Below, piece by piece: positions 36,668 through 44,557 of a DNA stretch of 64,000 nt (positions are counted from its first letter, which is position 1; each line of letters starts with the position of its first letter). This stretch comes from Pseudoalteromonas ulvae UL12. GTDB lineage: Bacteria > Pseudomonadota > Gammaproteobacteria > Enterobacterales > Alteromonadaceae. The translations under genes were made by a program, and so were the position numbers. The stretch covers positions 1-64,000 of the forward strand of contig NZ_AQHJ01000030.1 of NCBI RefSeq assembly GCF_014925405.1, given 5' to 3'. Below the pieces are notes generated by a model, which ran no database searches, had not been told where the DNA came from, and worked only from the letters and a program-made list of their open reading frames with translations.

Positions 36668-38032
36668 ATGATCAATCAAGAAACAATAGCAGCACAAGCA
36701 ACCGCCCCAGGCCGAGGTGGCGTGGGAATTATTCGCGTCTCAGGTAAATTAGCACGCTCTGTCGCAGAGCAACTACTCGGCAAATGCCCAAAAACTCGTT
36801 ATGCCGAATATGTCCCGTTCAAAGCATTGTCGGGCGAGGAGCTAGATCAAGGCATCGCATTGTTTTTTGAAGGCCCAAACTCATTTACTGGTGAAGATGT
36901 GCTAGAGCTACAAGGTCATGGAGGCCCTATTGTTCTGGACATGTTGCTCAAAGAAATTTGTAAAATAAGTGACGTACGATTAGCCAAACCAGGTGAGTTT
37001 AGCGAACGCGCATTTATGAACGATAAACTCGATTTAACGCAAGCAGAAGCCATTGCTGACTTAATCAATGCAACCTCAGAACAAGCAGCAAAAAGCGCGC
37101 TACATTCACTACAAGGCGAATTTTCTAAACATATTGATACGCTCGTTGAACAAGTGATTCATCTGCGTATGTATGTCGAAGCTGCTATTGATTTTCCAGA
37201 TGAAGAAATCGATTTTCTTTCAGATGGAAAAGTATCTGGTGATTTAAATACCATCATCACACAACTGACTGAAGTCACTAACCAAGCAAAACAAGGCAGC
37301 ATTATTCGCGAAGGTATGAGAGTGGTGATTGCAGGACGACCCAATGCCGGTAAATCCAGTTTACTCAATGCGCTAGCTGGACGTGATGCAGCGATTGTCA
37401 CTGACATAGCAGGCACCACTCGTGATGTTCTTAGAGAGCATATTCACATCGATGGTATGCCACTTCATATCATCGATACTGCAGGGCTGCGAGATAGCCC
37501 TGATGTGGTAGAACAAATAGGAATTGAACGTGCGTGGGATGAAATAAAACAAGCTGATCGCGTGCTGTTTATGCTTGATGGCACAGAAAGTCATGAAACC
37601 GATCCTGCGACAATATGGCCTGAGTTTGTTGATAAACTACCTGATAATTTAGGGATTACGGTGATCAGGAATAAAATTGATTTATCAGGTGAGCAAGTCG
37701 GTATTCAACAACAGCATCATCACCCTGTCATCAGTTTAAGCGCGAAAAACAACCAAGGTATCGAACTTGTCAAAGAACACCTTAAAGAGTGTATGGGTTA
37801 CCAAGGTGCAACAGAGGGCGGTTTTATGGCAAGGCGTCGACATTTAGAGGCACTCAATAAAGCTGCCCACCATCTTCATACAGGTCGAGATCAACTAGAA
37901 ATGCACATTGCAGGAGAAATTTTAGCGGAAGAATTACGCCTAACACAGCAATACCTTAATGAAATTACTGGTGAATTTAGCTCTGATGATTTATTAGGTA
38001 AGATATTTAGCTCGTTCTGTATCGGTAAATAA
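36668..38032 (+). CDS. mnmE: tRNA uridine-5-carboxymethylaminomethyl GTPase MnmE
   Basis: MnmE with MnmG (also in this window) modifies the wobble uridine of several tRNAs. The 454-residue protein has the N-terminal folate-binding domain, a helical domain, and an inserted G domain with [20 protein letters not shown] and NKID. The C-terminal FCIGK supplies the cysteine and lysine conserved in the family. The last 15 bases are the left attachment repeat of the genomic island, yet the reading frame and the CIGK-stop end are intact. Confidence 0.98.
   Translation: MINQETIAAQATAPGRGGVGIIRVSGKLARSVAEQLLGKCPKTRYAEYVPFKALSGEELDQGIALFFEGPNSFTGEDVLELQGHGGPIVLDMLLKEICKISDVRLAKPGEFSERAFMNDKLDLTQAEAIADLINATSEQAAKSALHSLQGEFSKHIDTLVEQVIHLRMYVEAAIDFPDEEIDFLSDGKVSGDLNTIITQLTEVTNQAKQGSIIREGMRVVIAGRPNAGKSSLLNALAGRDAAIVTDIAGTTRDVLREHIHIDGMPLHIIDTAGLRDSPDVVEQIGIERAWDEIKQADRVLFMLDGTESHETDPATIWPEFVDKLPDNLGITVIRNKIDLSGEQVGIQQQHHHPVISLSAKNNQGIELVKEHLKECMGYQGATEGGFMARRRHLEALNKAAHHLHTGRDQLEMHIAGEILAEELRLTQQYLNEITGEFSSDDLLGKIFSSFCIGK
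38018..38032 (+). repeat. attL: left attachment repeat in the mnmE end
   Basis: TGTATCGGTAAATAA matches attR at 47108-47122 (TGTATCGGCAAGTAA) at 13 of 15 positions, and both encode CIGK-stop. The 3' end of mnmE (trmE) is a known integration site, used for example by Salmonella genomic island 1. The exact crossover within the repeat cannot be told from one genome. Confidence 0.85.
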
Positions 38033-38038
38033 CAAGGT

Positions 38039-38051
38039 AAACTAAAGGAAA
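38039..38051 (-). repeat. 13-bp arm-type repeat, copy 1
   Basis: The reverse complement reads TTTCCTTTAGTTT, extended to TTTCCTTTAGTTTAC, identical over 15 bases to copy 3 at 47004. It lies 6 bp inside attL. Likely a binding site for the island integrase or its directionality factor. Confidence 0.65.
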
Positions 38052-38120
38052 CAAACATCCAACTTAAGTTAAAAAACCTAATTTATTCATACGTTTAATA
38101 ACTTTCTTATCTTTCAATAG

Positions 38121-38133
38121 TTTCCTTTAGTTT
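38121..38133 (+). repeat. 13-bp arm-type repeat, copy 2
   Basis: TTTCCTTTAGTTT in direct orientation, 88 bp before the integrase start codon. Together with copy 1 it brackets the left attachment arm and overlaps the integrase promoter region, so occupancy could also autoregulate int. Confidence 0.65.
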
Positions 38134-38172
38134 CATAATATGGGTCTTGAACGGCCCACCTACTTCTTTGAT

Positions 38173-38181
38173 GTGGGCCAC
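38173..38181 (+). repeat. GTGGGCCAC repeat, left copy
   Basis: The 9-bp GTGGGCCAC recurs in the same orientation at 47044-47052 near attR. A partly matching GGTCCACC follows 6 bases later here, and AGACCCAC follows in the right copy. A second class of integrase or excisionase arm site is likely. Confidence 0.5.
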
Positions 38182-38208
38182 TATTGGTCCACCAAAGAGG
38201 AAGTTATT

Positions 38209-39342
38209 ATGAAACTAACCATCGAGAAAAAATCACCTGATAGCACAGGCCGCCAACAACTACTGTTAACCAGAAATTATGGTTCTTACCTAAACGAAAA
38301 CGGCAAACGAGTTAAACGCCGTAAAAGACAATCAATGGACTTGTTCATTTATGCCAACCCTAAAGACAAGTTCCAACGTGACCACAATAAAAAGACCTTA
38401 GATATTTCTGAAAAGATAAGAGCGCAAGCGATTGTCGATTTAGCTAACAACAAGCATCACTTTGAAGACTCAGAAAAACAGCAAGAAAGCTTTTATAGCT
38501 ACATGCAGCAAATAATTAATGACAAAGAGCACACTGATAGCCCATCAAACGTATCGCTATGGGAATCATCGTTAATGCATCTAAAGAGATATTGTGAGGG
38601 TAACCCTTTATCCTTTGCTGACTTCGATGCTGATGTATTACTTGGGTTCAGAACATACCTAATAAAACATGCACGCACAAAATCAGATAAGCTACTTTCT
38701 TCAAATACTACATCATGCTATTTCAATAAAGTGAGAGCGGCTTTAAACAAAGCATTTCACGAAGGCATTATTCGTCGAAATCCTGTAAACGAAGTAAAAA
38801 GCATCAAGATAGAACAAAACCCTCGTAATTACTTAGAAGAGGAAGAAGTAACTGCACTTTATAAAACAGAGTGCCGGTATGATGTACTGAAGCGAGCATT
38901 TTTATTCGGATGCCTCACAGGTATGCGCTGGTGCGATATTCAAAAGCTAACGTGGGGCAAACTCACAATGATCGATCCACGAGCAACTTTTCAGCACATT
39001 AAAACTAAGCAGCTTCAATACCTCCACCTCCCATCTGATGCCACCATGCTATTAGGTACGCCAGGAGAAGACCATGAGCGTGTTTTTAAGGGCTTAAAGT
39101 ACTCGACCTATACAAATGTTGCACTAACACAATGGATGCTCAGAGCGGGGATTACAAAGCACATTACCTTTCACTGTGCGAGGCACACATTTGCTGTGCG
39201 TATGCTAACTAATGATGTCGATATTTATACTGTTTCAAAATTGCTTGGTCATTCAGAGTTAAAAACGACACAAATCTATACAGACATCATAGATCGCAAG
39301 CGAAAAGAGGCGATGACCACCCTACCTAGTCTATTTCAATAA
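38209..39342 (+). CDS. int: site-specific tyrosine integrase of the island
   Basis: Start set at ATG 38209 (MKLTIEKKSPDSTGRQQ, 377 residues) behind AAAGAGGAAG. The N-terminal arm-type DNA-binding region is lysine/arginine-rich. A SAM-like core-binding domain (about 95-205) precedes the catalytic domain with Arg240 (LTGMRWCD), His322 and Arg325 (HCARH), His348 (LLGHSELKTT) and nucleophile Tyr357. All catalytic residues are present, so it should be active on the mnmE attachment site. The N-terminus resembles integrases more common in Bacteroidetes elements, which may hint at long-range exchange. Confidence 0.92.
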   Translation: MKLTIEKKSPDSTGRQQLLLTRNYGSYLNENGKRVKRRKRQSMDLFIYANPKDKFQRDHNKKTLDISEKIRAQAIVDLANNKHHFEDSEKQQESFYSYMQQIINDKEHTDSPSNVSLWESSLMHLKRYCEGNPLSFADFDADVLLGFRTYLIKHARTKSDKLLSSNTTSCYFNKVRAALNKAFHEGIIRRNPVNEVKSIKIEQNPRNYLEEEEVTALYKTECRYDVLKRAFLFGCLTGMRWCDIQKLTWGKLTMIDPRATFQHIKTKQLQYLHLPSDATMLLGTPGEDHERVFKGLKYSTYTNVALTQWMLRAGITKHITFHCARHTFAVRMLTNDVDIYTVSKLLGHSELKTTQIYTDIIDRKRKEAMTTLPSLFQ

Positions 39343-39353
39343 AGGATATTAAG

Positions 39354-39378
39354 TTGGGAAATATGGGAAGCTGGGAAA
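39354..39378 (+). repeat. TTGGGAAA iteron cluster, left
   Basis: Three spaced units, TTGGGAAA (39354), ATGGGAAG (39363) and CTGGGAAA (39371), start 11 bp after the integrase stop. The cluster matches, in inverted orientation, the cluster at 46603-46627 over about 28 bases. It may be an initiator-binding array. Confidence 0.6.
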
Positions 39379-39687
39379 ATGCAATAAAAACAAATAAATA
39401 CAAACTTATTTACCTTCCCTCTTTCCCGCTTTTATTTGAAAAGCCAGTTGTATCCAGGAGGTATGAAGAAAGCGTCGAGTGCTTGCCACTCAGAGCGCCA
39501 CATACCTCTTGGATAACCTTCACTACGCAGAGAAAAGCCAGTCAAGCTAGAAATCGCCCGCAGGGTTGCGAAGCAAGGGGGCCCCGCTTGCGGGGTTCCG
39601 ATTTATTGCTTTACAGGGTTTGAAAGGAGTGGTTTTGCTTTATCAATTTTATTAATACTTTGTTTTAATTGATTATCATATTTTTAT
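39379..39687. other. non-coding spacer with GC-rich segment
   Basis: No convincing gene. An AT-rich left part contains CTTCCCTCTTTCCCG (39414-39428), related to the iteron core. At 39550-39605 the DNA becomes unusually GC-rich and has the hairpin CCCCGC/GCGGGG. On the minus strand about 39436-39606 is open for some 57 codons without a start codon, which may be a gene remnant. Near the next gene, TTATCATAT and ATATGGATAA form an AT-rich dyad overlapping its first ATG. Confidence 0.4.
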
Positions 39688-39714
39688 ATGGATAATTATT
39701 TACTAATTATTATC

Positions 39715-40647
39715 ATGGATAGACATTTGATGACCGAAAGTGAAATTATAGATCAAGCAAAACAGTTACTCGGTGAAAACGAAGCAAAGTATCTTAAAAA
39801 TAAATTAAGTGGTGGCAAAAGCAACGAAAAAGGGAGCCGCTACGAATCAAACTTTGCGGTATTTAAACTATCAGAGTCTATTCACGAAATACTAGATAAC
39901 CAAGCTTCACAGCAAATTTTATTCGGTAGCCAAGTTCCTAACTTTGTTGATGATTTTGTCATTCACAACACAACATTGAATCAGAAGCAAAGCTTTCAAT
40001 TAAAAAATAGTTCAAACATATCTTGGACAACAGGGAAACATCCTATTGCAATAGACTTTCATTTTCATTTTCGCTTGGATGAAAAAAACGGAATTACTAA
40101 TCCGCAAACAATTTTAACATTAAGTTGCGAGGATACTTTTAACAGCTTAAACAATGAAATTCCAGAAAATATAAGAACCCATACACATTGTGTTCTTTTT
40201 AAAGACATTGATAATATTAATACTGCATTATTAGAGCAACACGAACTTAGAGAAGCACTTTCTAACATAAGTATCTCAGACGAAATAGATAAATTAACTC
40301 ATCTCCATACGGTAGTAAAAGGTGTATGGGAAAACTACAAAGGGACTTACTGCGACGTCCACGACTTTTTAGATGAGGTTAGAGCAATCAAGCCTGAATT
40401 TTTACGTTCATTTAATAAGCAAATTATGCTAGACTCGCGCGCAGTTGAAATCCTGAATAATATAACTGGGTTTTCGTACCAAACACTTGATAATAAATTG
40501 ACTTACGTCTATTCTTCTGATAAGGGTAGATTAGAGGGATTTGTAGGTATTGACGGTGAGGATGCATTAAGTTCATTCAACCAGGTAATTTTAGAATCAA
40601 ATCCTACTAATTTTATGGAACTATACTCATTGGGGATACTAGAATGA
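39715..40647 (+). CDS. PD-(D/E)XK nuclease-like island protein (cargo A)
   Basis: No named family is recognised with certainty. Candidate starts are ATG 39688, 39715 and 39730; 39730 has GGATAG upstream, 39715 is a compromise (310 residues). The N-terminal half has the order YESNF, a helix, VDDFVI, then FQLKNSSNISW. Glu44, Asp79/Asp80 and Gln95-x-Lys97 fit the E...D...QxK layout of PD-(D/E)XK nucleases such as the DUF4297/Cap4-type dsDNA nucleases of defence systems. The C-terminal 150 residues are unassigned. Its stop overlaps the next start (ATGA), so both are translated as a unit. A nuclease role is inference. Confidence 0.6.
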   Translation: MDRHLMTESEIIDQAKQLLGENEAKYLKNKLSGGKSNEKGSRYESNFAVFKLSESIHEILDNQASQQILFGSQVPNFVDDFVIHNTTLNQKQSFQLKNSSNISWTTGKHPIAIDFHFHFRLDEKNGITNPQTILTLSCEDTFNSLNNEIPENIRTHTHCVLFKDIDNINTALLEQHELREALSNISISDEIDKLTHLHTVVKGVWENYKGTYCDVHDFLDEVRAIKPEFLRSFNKQIMLDSRAVEILNNITGFSYQTLDNKLTYVYSSDKGRLEGFVGIDGEDALSSFNQVILESNPTNFMELYSLGILE

Positions 40648-41330
40648 AAAATAGAATGTATAAAATTAATACATGCCCTGATGCAGTATCAAACTTAGAG
40701 GGCTTGCTTGCTCATGATGTGACTACATCAAAGTACCAAGAGTTGATGTATTTACTCGGCAATAGCTTAGGTGAAAATCTCGCCCCTCGGTTAAAGAGCT
40801 CGAATTCATACTGTGTAGCTTCAACCGCTGAAGATGCAGATTTTTTGTCTAAAGGTCTAATTGATAATCTATTAGGTAAAGTTTCGGACATAAAACTAGC
40901 TTGTTTCTGGAACCATCACAGCACTCCTGTAAAGGGTTCACCAAGTACTGCGCCGATAATTAAAAAGTTCATCGAGTCTGGTGCGGAAAAATCTGATAAT
41001 CTGATAGTTGTAAAGTCTATCATTTCTGGTTCATGTGTTGTGAAGACCAACTTGACAGCTTTAATTGAATCTATGCAGCCAAAAACAATTTTTGTTGTTG
41101 CGCCAGTTATTCATAAAGATGCTGAGAGAAAGCTTAAACTTGAATTTCCTGATGAAATTTCTGCAAAGTTTATTTTTGAATATTTCGCTAAAGACGAAAT
41201 CAGGGATAGCTCAACTAATGAGGTTGTTCCTGGTATTGGTGGTAATGTTTATGAACACTTAGGCTTTACCTCTCAAGAAATAAAAAATAAACACACTCCC
41301 AAAATAGTGACCGAAAGACTATTTGCTTAA
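40644..41330 (+). CDS. degenerate uracil-phosphoribosyltransferase-like protein (cargo B)
   Basis: A 228-residue soluble protein. The segment VVKSIISGSCVVKTNLTAL (122-140) followed by IFVVAPVIHKDAERKLKLEFP resembles the PRPP loop and following strand of uracil phosphoribosyltransferases. VVPGIGGNVYEHLGF (194-208) resembles their uracil-binding PGLGD stretch. The acidic pair normally preceding the PRPP loop is Lys-Ser here, and PGxGD is PGIGG, so ordinary catalysis is doubtful. A ligand-sensing role is possible. The ATGA overlap with the nuclease-like gene and the strong terminator right after make a two-gene unit. Confidence 0.55.
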   Translation: MKNRMYKINTCPDAVSNLEGLLAHDVTTSKYQELMYLLGNSLGENLAPRLKSSNSYCVASTAEDADFLSKGLIDNLLGKVSDIKLACFWNHHSTPVKGSPSTAPIIKKFIESGAEKSDNLIVVKSIISGSCVVKTNLTALIESMQPKTIFVVAPVIHKDAERKLKLEFPDEISAKFIFEYFAKDEIRDSSTNEVVPGIGGNVYEHLGFTSQEIKNKHTPKIVTERLFA

Positions 41331-41334
41331 ATTT

Positions 41335-41364
41335 AAGAGCATCATATTTTGTGATGCTCTTTTT
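41335..41364 (+). terminator. rho-independent terminator of the cargo pair
   Basis: AAGAGCATCA and TGATGCTCTT form a 10-bp perfect stem with a 7-base loop, followed by TTT. It starts 5 bp after the stop codon of the UPRT-like gene. Confidence 0.9.
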
Positions 41365-41433
41365 ACAGTTATTCATCGTAATATCTGATTAAAAATTCAT
41401 ACTTCCCATTCAATTAACTACATTTTACTGTTT

Positions 41434-41509
41434 GAGTCGTCCCTACTCGAAAGAGGTAGGGACGACTCGCAGAGTCGCCCGTCGAGGCCACTGCTCATGA
41501 TGCCTCGAC
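41434..41509. repeat. tandem perfect hairpins in island spacer
   Basis: Hairpin one: GAGTCGTCCCTAC (41434-41446) and its exact complement at 41456-41468 form a 13-bp stem around 9 bases. Hairpin two: GTCGAGGC (41481-41488) and GCCTCGAC (41502-41509) have a 13-base loop. Neither has a T-run. They could be a folded DNA recombination site, a single-strand origin or a structured RNA. Confidence 0.6.
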
Positions 41510-41560
41510 ACCCAATCCGCCTTGAAAAATTGCAGGGCCAGAAGAGGGATGGAGATTTGA

Positions 41561-41857
41561 GCGCGTCAAAAAGATGTTGCAATCTCTGATCGCTGTGATA
41601 ATTTTAATTATGAACTAGCTCGAAATGAGCACAAAGAAAAAGGGCGTATTCACTGCCCGCAACACGTTCCTGAGGAGCTGCACTCGCAGCATTATGGGTC
41701 ATACGACCAACCCCCTATAAACAACACAAATATAAACCACAGTAGTTCGCGCTGTATTTCAACAGAAATCACACGGCTCAGCTTTGTTGCTTTAGACCAG
41801 TTAGCCTTTATGTCTTATGACAATATGCTCGGTTACGCACCGTTCATATGGCTTTAA
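41561..41857 (+). pseudogene. possible gene remnant, open frame without start
   Basis: The frame beginning after TGA 41558-41560 stays open for 98 codons and ends at TAA 41855-41857. It has no ATG, GTG or TTG near its start, and its first Met is near the end. The translation looks protein-like but matches no family I know. It may be the truncated 3' part of a gene lost when this part of the island was rearranged. The spacer 41365-41952 otherwise holds only the tandem hairpins. Confidence 0.25.
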
Positions 41858-41952
41858 AACTTACCTATTTTGGCGTTTCGCCCCCTGGTCTTTGGTTTGG
41901 TGTTTTTCTCAATACTTTCAAAATTACTTTTTAAATTTATGAGGAACATGAA

Positions 41953-42819
41953 ATGAGCCAATTAGGATATCGACTTCACCAAATGGTGAACGACACACAC
42001 CGCGAAAGCAGCTTTAGCACCCGAGCTACACGAAGCAACGTTTTAAACCTTGCAGCAGCACAGCTACTTAGCCATGGTTATAGATTAAAAGACCCGTCCG
42101 GCCTTAAAACCAAACATATCAATCACCTTGTAACGCGTTGGCAAGATGAAGGTTTAGCACCAAAAACAATAAAAAACAGAATGGCCGCACTGCGTTGGAT
42201 TGCCGTAAAAATAGGTAAACCTAATATCTGTTCACGTAGCAATGATGATTACGGCATTCCAAAAGTTCGCAACAACCCCATTGGCAAGTCAAAAACGTTA
42301 GACATGGATAAGCATGCCAAGATCAAGAGTGAATTAATCAAGCTTTCCCTGCGTTTGCAGCAAGAATTTGGGCTTAGAAAAGAGGAGTGTATGAAATTTA
42401 GCTTATCCTATGCTTTGATAAACGCTAACACTCTGCAAATAAAAGGCTCATGGGCTAAGGGTGGCAAATACCGCAAAATTCCGATCTTAAAAGAATCTCA
42501 ACGACAGCTCATTCGTGATATTGCTGCCGTTACCAAAGGCGCACTTATCGAACCTGACAAGAACTATAAGTCACAAATGGAACAGTACGACCGCGAAACA
42601 ATTCGAGTTGGATTAAATAAAAATCACGGATTGCGTCACCATTACGCAAGGGAGCGTTATTTAGAGCTTACAGATTGGAAATGCCCTGCCGACGGTGGCC
42701 CGCATAGAAGAGAGCTGTCGCCAACCAATTATGAGCACGATACCAAAGTCCGTGAGCAAATTAGCCAAGAGTTAGGTCATGAACGTTTGAAGATAACCTA
42801 TGCATACCTGGGTAGCTAG
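41953..42819 (+). CDS. second tyrosine recombinase (Integrase_1-like)
   Basis: A 288-residue protein with a GAGGAAC ribosome-binding site. The N-terminal 110 residues resemble a SAM-like core-binding domain (KTIKNRMAALRWIA). The catalytic part shows Arg142 (GLRKEECM), a Lys in WAKGGKYRKIP, His225/Arg228 (HGLR), His276 (ELGHERL) and Tyr283 or Tyr285 near the C-terminus (ITYAYLGS). It belongs to the integrase-domain proteins found in ICEs and islands of Vibrio and Shewanella, distinct from the left-end integrase. Its stop codon touches a 22-bp palindrome; related palindromes lie downstream. Confidence 0.82.
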   Translation: MSQLGYRLHQMVNDTHRESSFSTRATRSNVLNLAAAQLLSHGYRLKDPSGLKTKHINHLVTRWQDEGLAPKTIKNRMAALRWIAVKIGKPNICSRSNDDYGIPKVRNNPIGKSKTLDMDKHAKIKSELIKLSLRLQQEFGLRKEECMKFSLSYALINANTLQIKGSWAKGGKYRKIPILKESQRQLIRDIAAVTKGALIEPDKNYKSQMEQYDRETIRVGLNKNHGLRHHYARERYLELTDWKCPADGGPHRRELSPTNYEHDTKVREQISQELGHERLKITYAYLGS

Positions 42820-42840
42820 CGATTTGGCATGCCAAATCGC
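42819..42840. repeat. palindrome family, copy 1 (variant)
   Basis: A perfect 22-bp dyad with the core ATTTGGCATGCCAAAT (42822-42837), starting on the recombinase stop codon. It differs from the other three copies by A to T on one side and T to A on the other, so symmetry is kept. No T-run follows. Confidence 0.8.
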
Positions 42841-42897
42841 TCAATCATTGTCTTAGCTGTATTTTAAGATTAGCCATAATTTTCAGGCTTCTATTAA

Positions 42898-43533
42898 TCA
42901 GCTAAATTTTTTAAATTTATTGTTTAGTATCGAAATCACTAATATGGTGAAATAGCCGATAAATATAAGTGCTACAATAGATGCTATTACTTTAAAGAAA
43001 GTAACAAACCCCGAGGTTCTTTCTATCTCTAATGGCTTTTGCTGACCATAGTCAAATAATGCATTTGAGTATAAATTTGATCCCGTAACTAATATGGAAT
43101 CAAAAACTGGATGCGATATTAGGCAATAGATGTAAAAGCTATCACTGCCTAAAATTTCTTCGACAGAAATATTGATTATGCTATTTTTTAACTCTTTTTC
43201 TTCAAAAAACTTATTTTCAGGCAGCGTTTCGCATTTTGAAACTGATGACTCTCCAAAGTTAATTTTTATATTCACGTCTTTAGCGGTGATTTGAGAGTAG
43301 TTAATAACCTCGACAAAAAACGCTGAATCAATAGATGTATTCACAGGAGGCACATAGGCGTTTGATATTGCAAGTCTTGCAGCGTCATTAGGTTTTTCTA
43401 ACTTACCAGTAACATTTACTTCTTTATTTTCAGCAGCCTTGCCATCTAGATGAACATACAAAGCAATACTACCAGTTATAAATGCTGCTATCACAGCTCC
43501 CCAAAAAGTATATTTAGCGGTTTTAGATTCCAT
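42898..43533 (-). CDS. unknown two-helix membrane protein
   Basis: A 211-residue protein. An N-terminal transmembrane helix (about 9-27, FWGAVIAAFITGSIALYV) and a second near the C-terminus (about 180-203, FKVIASIVALIFIGYFTIL) bracket some 150 residues. The central part has beta-rich segments (FFVEVINYSQITAKDVNIKINFG) reminiscent of extracellular or periplasmic beta-sandwich domains. No family is recognised. It is the only minus-strand gene of the island and lies between two palindrome copies. A role in immunity or phage exclusion cannot be claimed from sequence. Confidence 0.7.
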   Translation of the reverse strand: MESKTAKYTFWGAVIAAFITGSIALYVHLDGKAAENKEVNVTGKLEKPNDAARLAISNAYVPPVNTSIDSAFFVEVINYSQITAKDVNIKINFGESSVSKCETLPENKFFEEKELKNSIINISVEEILGSDSFYIYCLISHPVFDSILVTGSNLYSNALFDYGQQKPLEIERTSGFVTFFKVIASIVALIFIGYFTILVISILNNKFKKFS

Positions 43534-43802
43534 GTCGCTTTGTTTTCCTTATATTTTTATAGCTAATGAACAAGATACTATAAATTAGCATATTTCCTAT
43601 GTTTAGTTTCTTCGTCCCCACACTATTAGTACAAAACTGAGTAAGTTTAAATTGATATAAAAAATAAGCTGTTTTTATGAAAAACATAAATAACCAATTG
43701 AAATATCAATGAATTATTTATTCCACTTTACACTGTGAGACATATCTTATTGATTTACTTCCCCTATTCAACTTAACTAAAAGTAAGCTCAATTATCGTT
43801 CG
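43534..43802. other. AT-rich spacer, probable divergent promoters
   Basis: About 270 bp between the membrane-protein gene and the first palindrome-linked small gene. It is strongly AT-rich with the dyad GTTTTTATGAAAAAC (43671-43685). No coding frame with a usable start is seen; it probably holds promoters for both neighbours. Confidence 0.4.
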
Positions 43803-43820
43803 AATTAGGCATGCCTAATT
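43803..43820. repeat. palindrome family, copy 2
   Basis: AATTAGGCATGCCTAATT, a perfect 18-bp dyad ending 13 bp before the ATG of the 66-aa gene and abutting its AGGAG ribosome-binding site. The position suits an operator or an mRNA hairpin that limits translation. Confidence 0.85.
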
Positions 43821-43833
43821 TTAGGAGTCTCGT

Positions 43834-44034
43834 ATGTGGAAAAAAGCGTTAAAAGTAACAGGGTTGGTGGCACTAGGTGTTGCTGATGTTTTGCTATCAG
43901 TTTCTGAAGAAAATGACCAGCTAGATGAATTGGATGATGGTATGGGTAACATTATTGCCGATGGTGAAGAGATGACTCGCGCAGAAGCTGAAGACGTTCA
44001 AGCTCGTGGCGAGCTCTACGATACCTATCTGTAA
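43834..44034 (+). CDS. unknown 66-aa acidic protein
   Basis: A small protein starting MWKKALKVTGLVALGVADVLL, a short basic then hydrophobic stretch, followed by a strongly acidic half (ENDQLDELDD, EEMTRAEAEDVQ). It has a clear AGGAG ribosome-binding site. No family is recognised. The hydrophobic N-terminus could be membrane-associated. Palindrome copies flank it on both sides, and the stop codon overlaps the next copy. Confidence 0.65.
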   Translation: MWKKALKVTGLVALGVADVLLSVSEENDQLDELDDGMGNIIADGEEMTRAEAEDVQARGELYDTYL

Positions 44035-44051
44035 ATTAGGCATGCCTAATT
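44034..44051. repeat. palindrome family, copy 3
   Basis: AATTAGGCATGCCTAATT, identical to copy 2. It begins on the last base of the upstream stop codon and ends 15 bp before the next ATG, next to an AAGGGG ribosome-binding site. It is the same arrangement as at copy 2. Confidence 0.85.
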
Positions 44052-44066
44052 TTAAAAGGGGAAATA

Positions 44067-44426
44067 ATGACAAATAAAGAGCTTTGGCCATTTAAGCCTG
44101 TATATGATGAGCTGAAGATCCGCTTAGCAGGTATCGAGGATGAGTGTGAACCATTAGGTTTAGAGCTTAATCTTCGCAATGAAACGGAAGAAGAGATGTT
44201 TATTGCTTTAACCACACAAAAAGCGTTTGCATTTAATGTAATGAATGAGCATGACGATATTTGGGATATTCGACTGGAGTCCTTTTCCGCATTTAAAAAT
44301 CGTAGCGCTCAGATTTTCTTTCCTTTCACAGGCCTTAATCCAACTAAACGGTTGAAAATTAGTAACTGGATTTTAGAGCTTTGCAATTGGGAAGGTAATA
44401 TCTATTTAGGTAATACAAGACATTAA
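44067..44426 (+). CDS. unknown 119-aa protein
   Basis: A soluble, acidic protein of 119 residues with a ribosome-binding site (AAAAGGGGAAAT). The sequence alternates predicted helices (KPVYDELKIRLAGIEDEC) and strands (MFIALTTQKAFAFNVM). No family is recognised. It heads a tight run of three small genes: the 39-aa frame starts 9 bp after its stop and the 30-aa frame 2 bp after that. Confidence 0.65.
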   Translation: MTNKELWPFKPVYDELKIRLAGIEDECEPLGLELNLRNETEEEMFIALTTQKAFAFNVMNEHDDIWDIRLESFSAFKNRSAQIFFPFTGLNPTKRLKISNWILELCNWEGNIYLGNTRH

Positions 44427-44435
44427 GGTGTACTT

Positions 44436-44555
44436 ATGACTGATTATGAATGGTTTCAAATGTGGGTATTAATGGTACTGGCTATTCGTGCGACTCGCCA
44501 CTACGACAAATTGAAGCATGATTTATTTGAAGCAATTAAAGAGGGGAAAATATAG
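44436..44555 (+). CDS. unknown 39-aa protein
   Basis: A short frame, MTDYEWFQMWVLMVLAIRAT..., with AAGGTG 5 bases upstream of ATG. The first half is hydrophobic (WVLMVLAI) and the second basic (RHYDKLKHDLFEAIKEGK). It may be a small membrane-associated phage-type protein. The good ribosome-binding site and tight spacing support it being real. Confidence 0.5.
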   Translation: MTDYEWFQMWVLMVLAIRATRHYDKLKHDLFEAIKEGKI

Positions 44556-44557
44556 CT

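Noticed and set aside
39354..39623. 89-codon plus-strand frame after the integrase
   Set aside because: Runs through the iteron cluster and GC-rich hairpin, has no ribosome-binding site and ends in low-complexity codons; better explained as non-coding.
41434..41468. Terminator reading of the 13-bp stem hairpin
   Set aside because: No T-run follows, and a strong terminator already ends the cargo operon 70 bp upstream.
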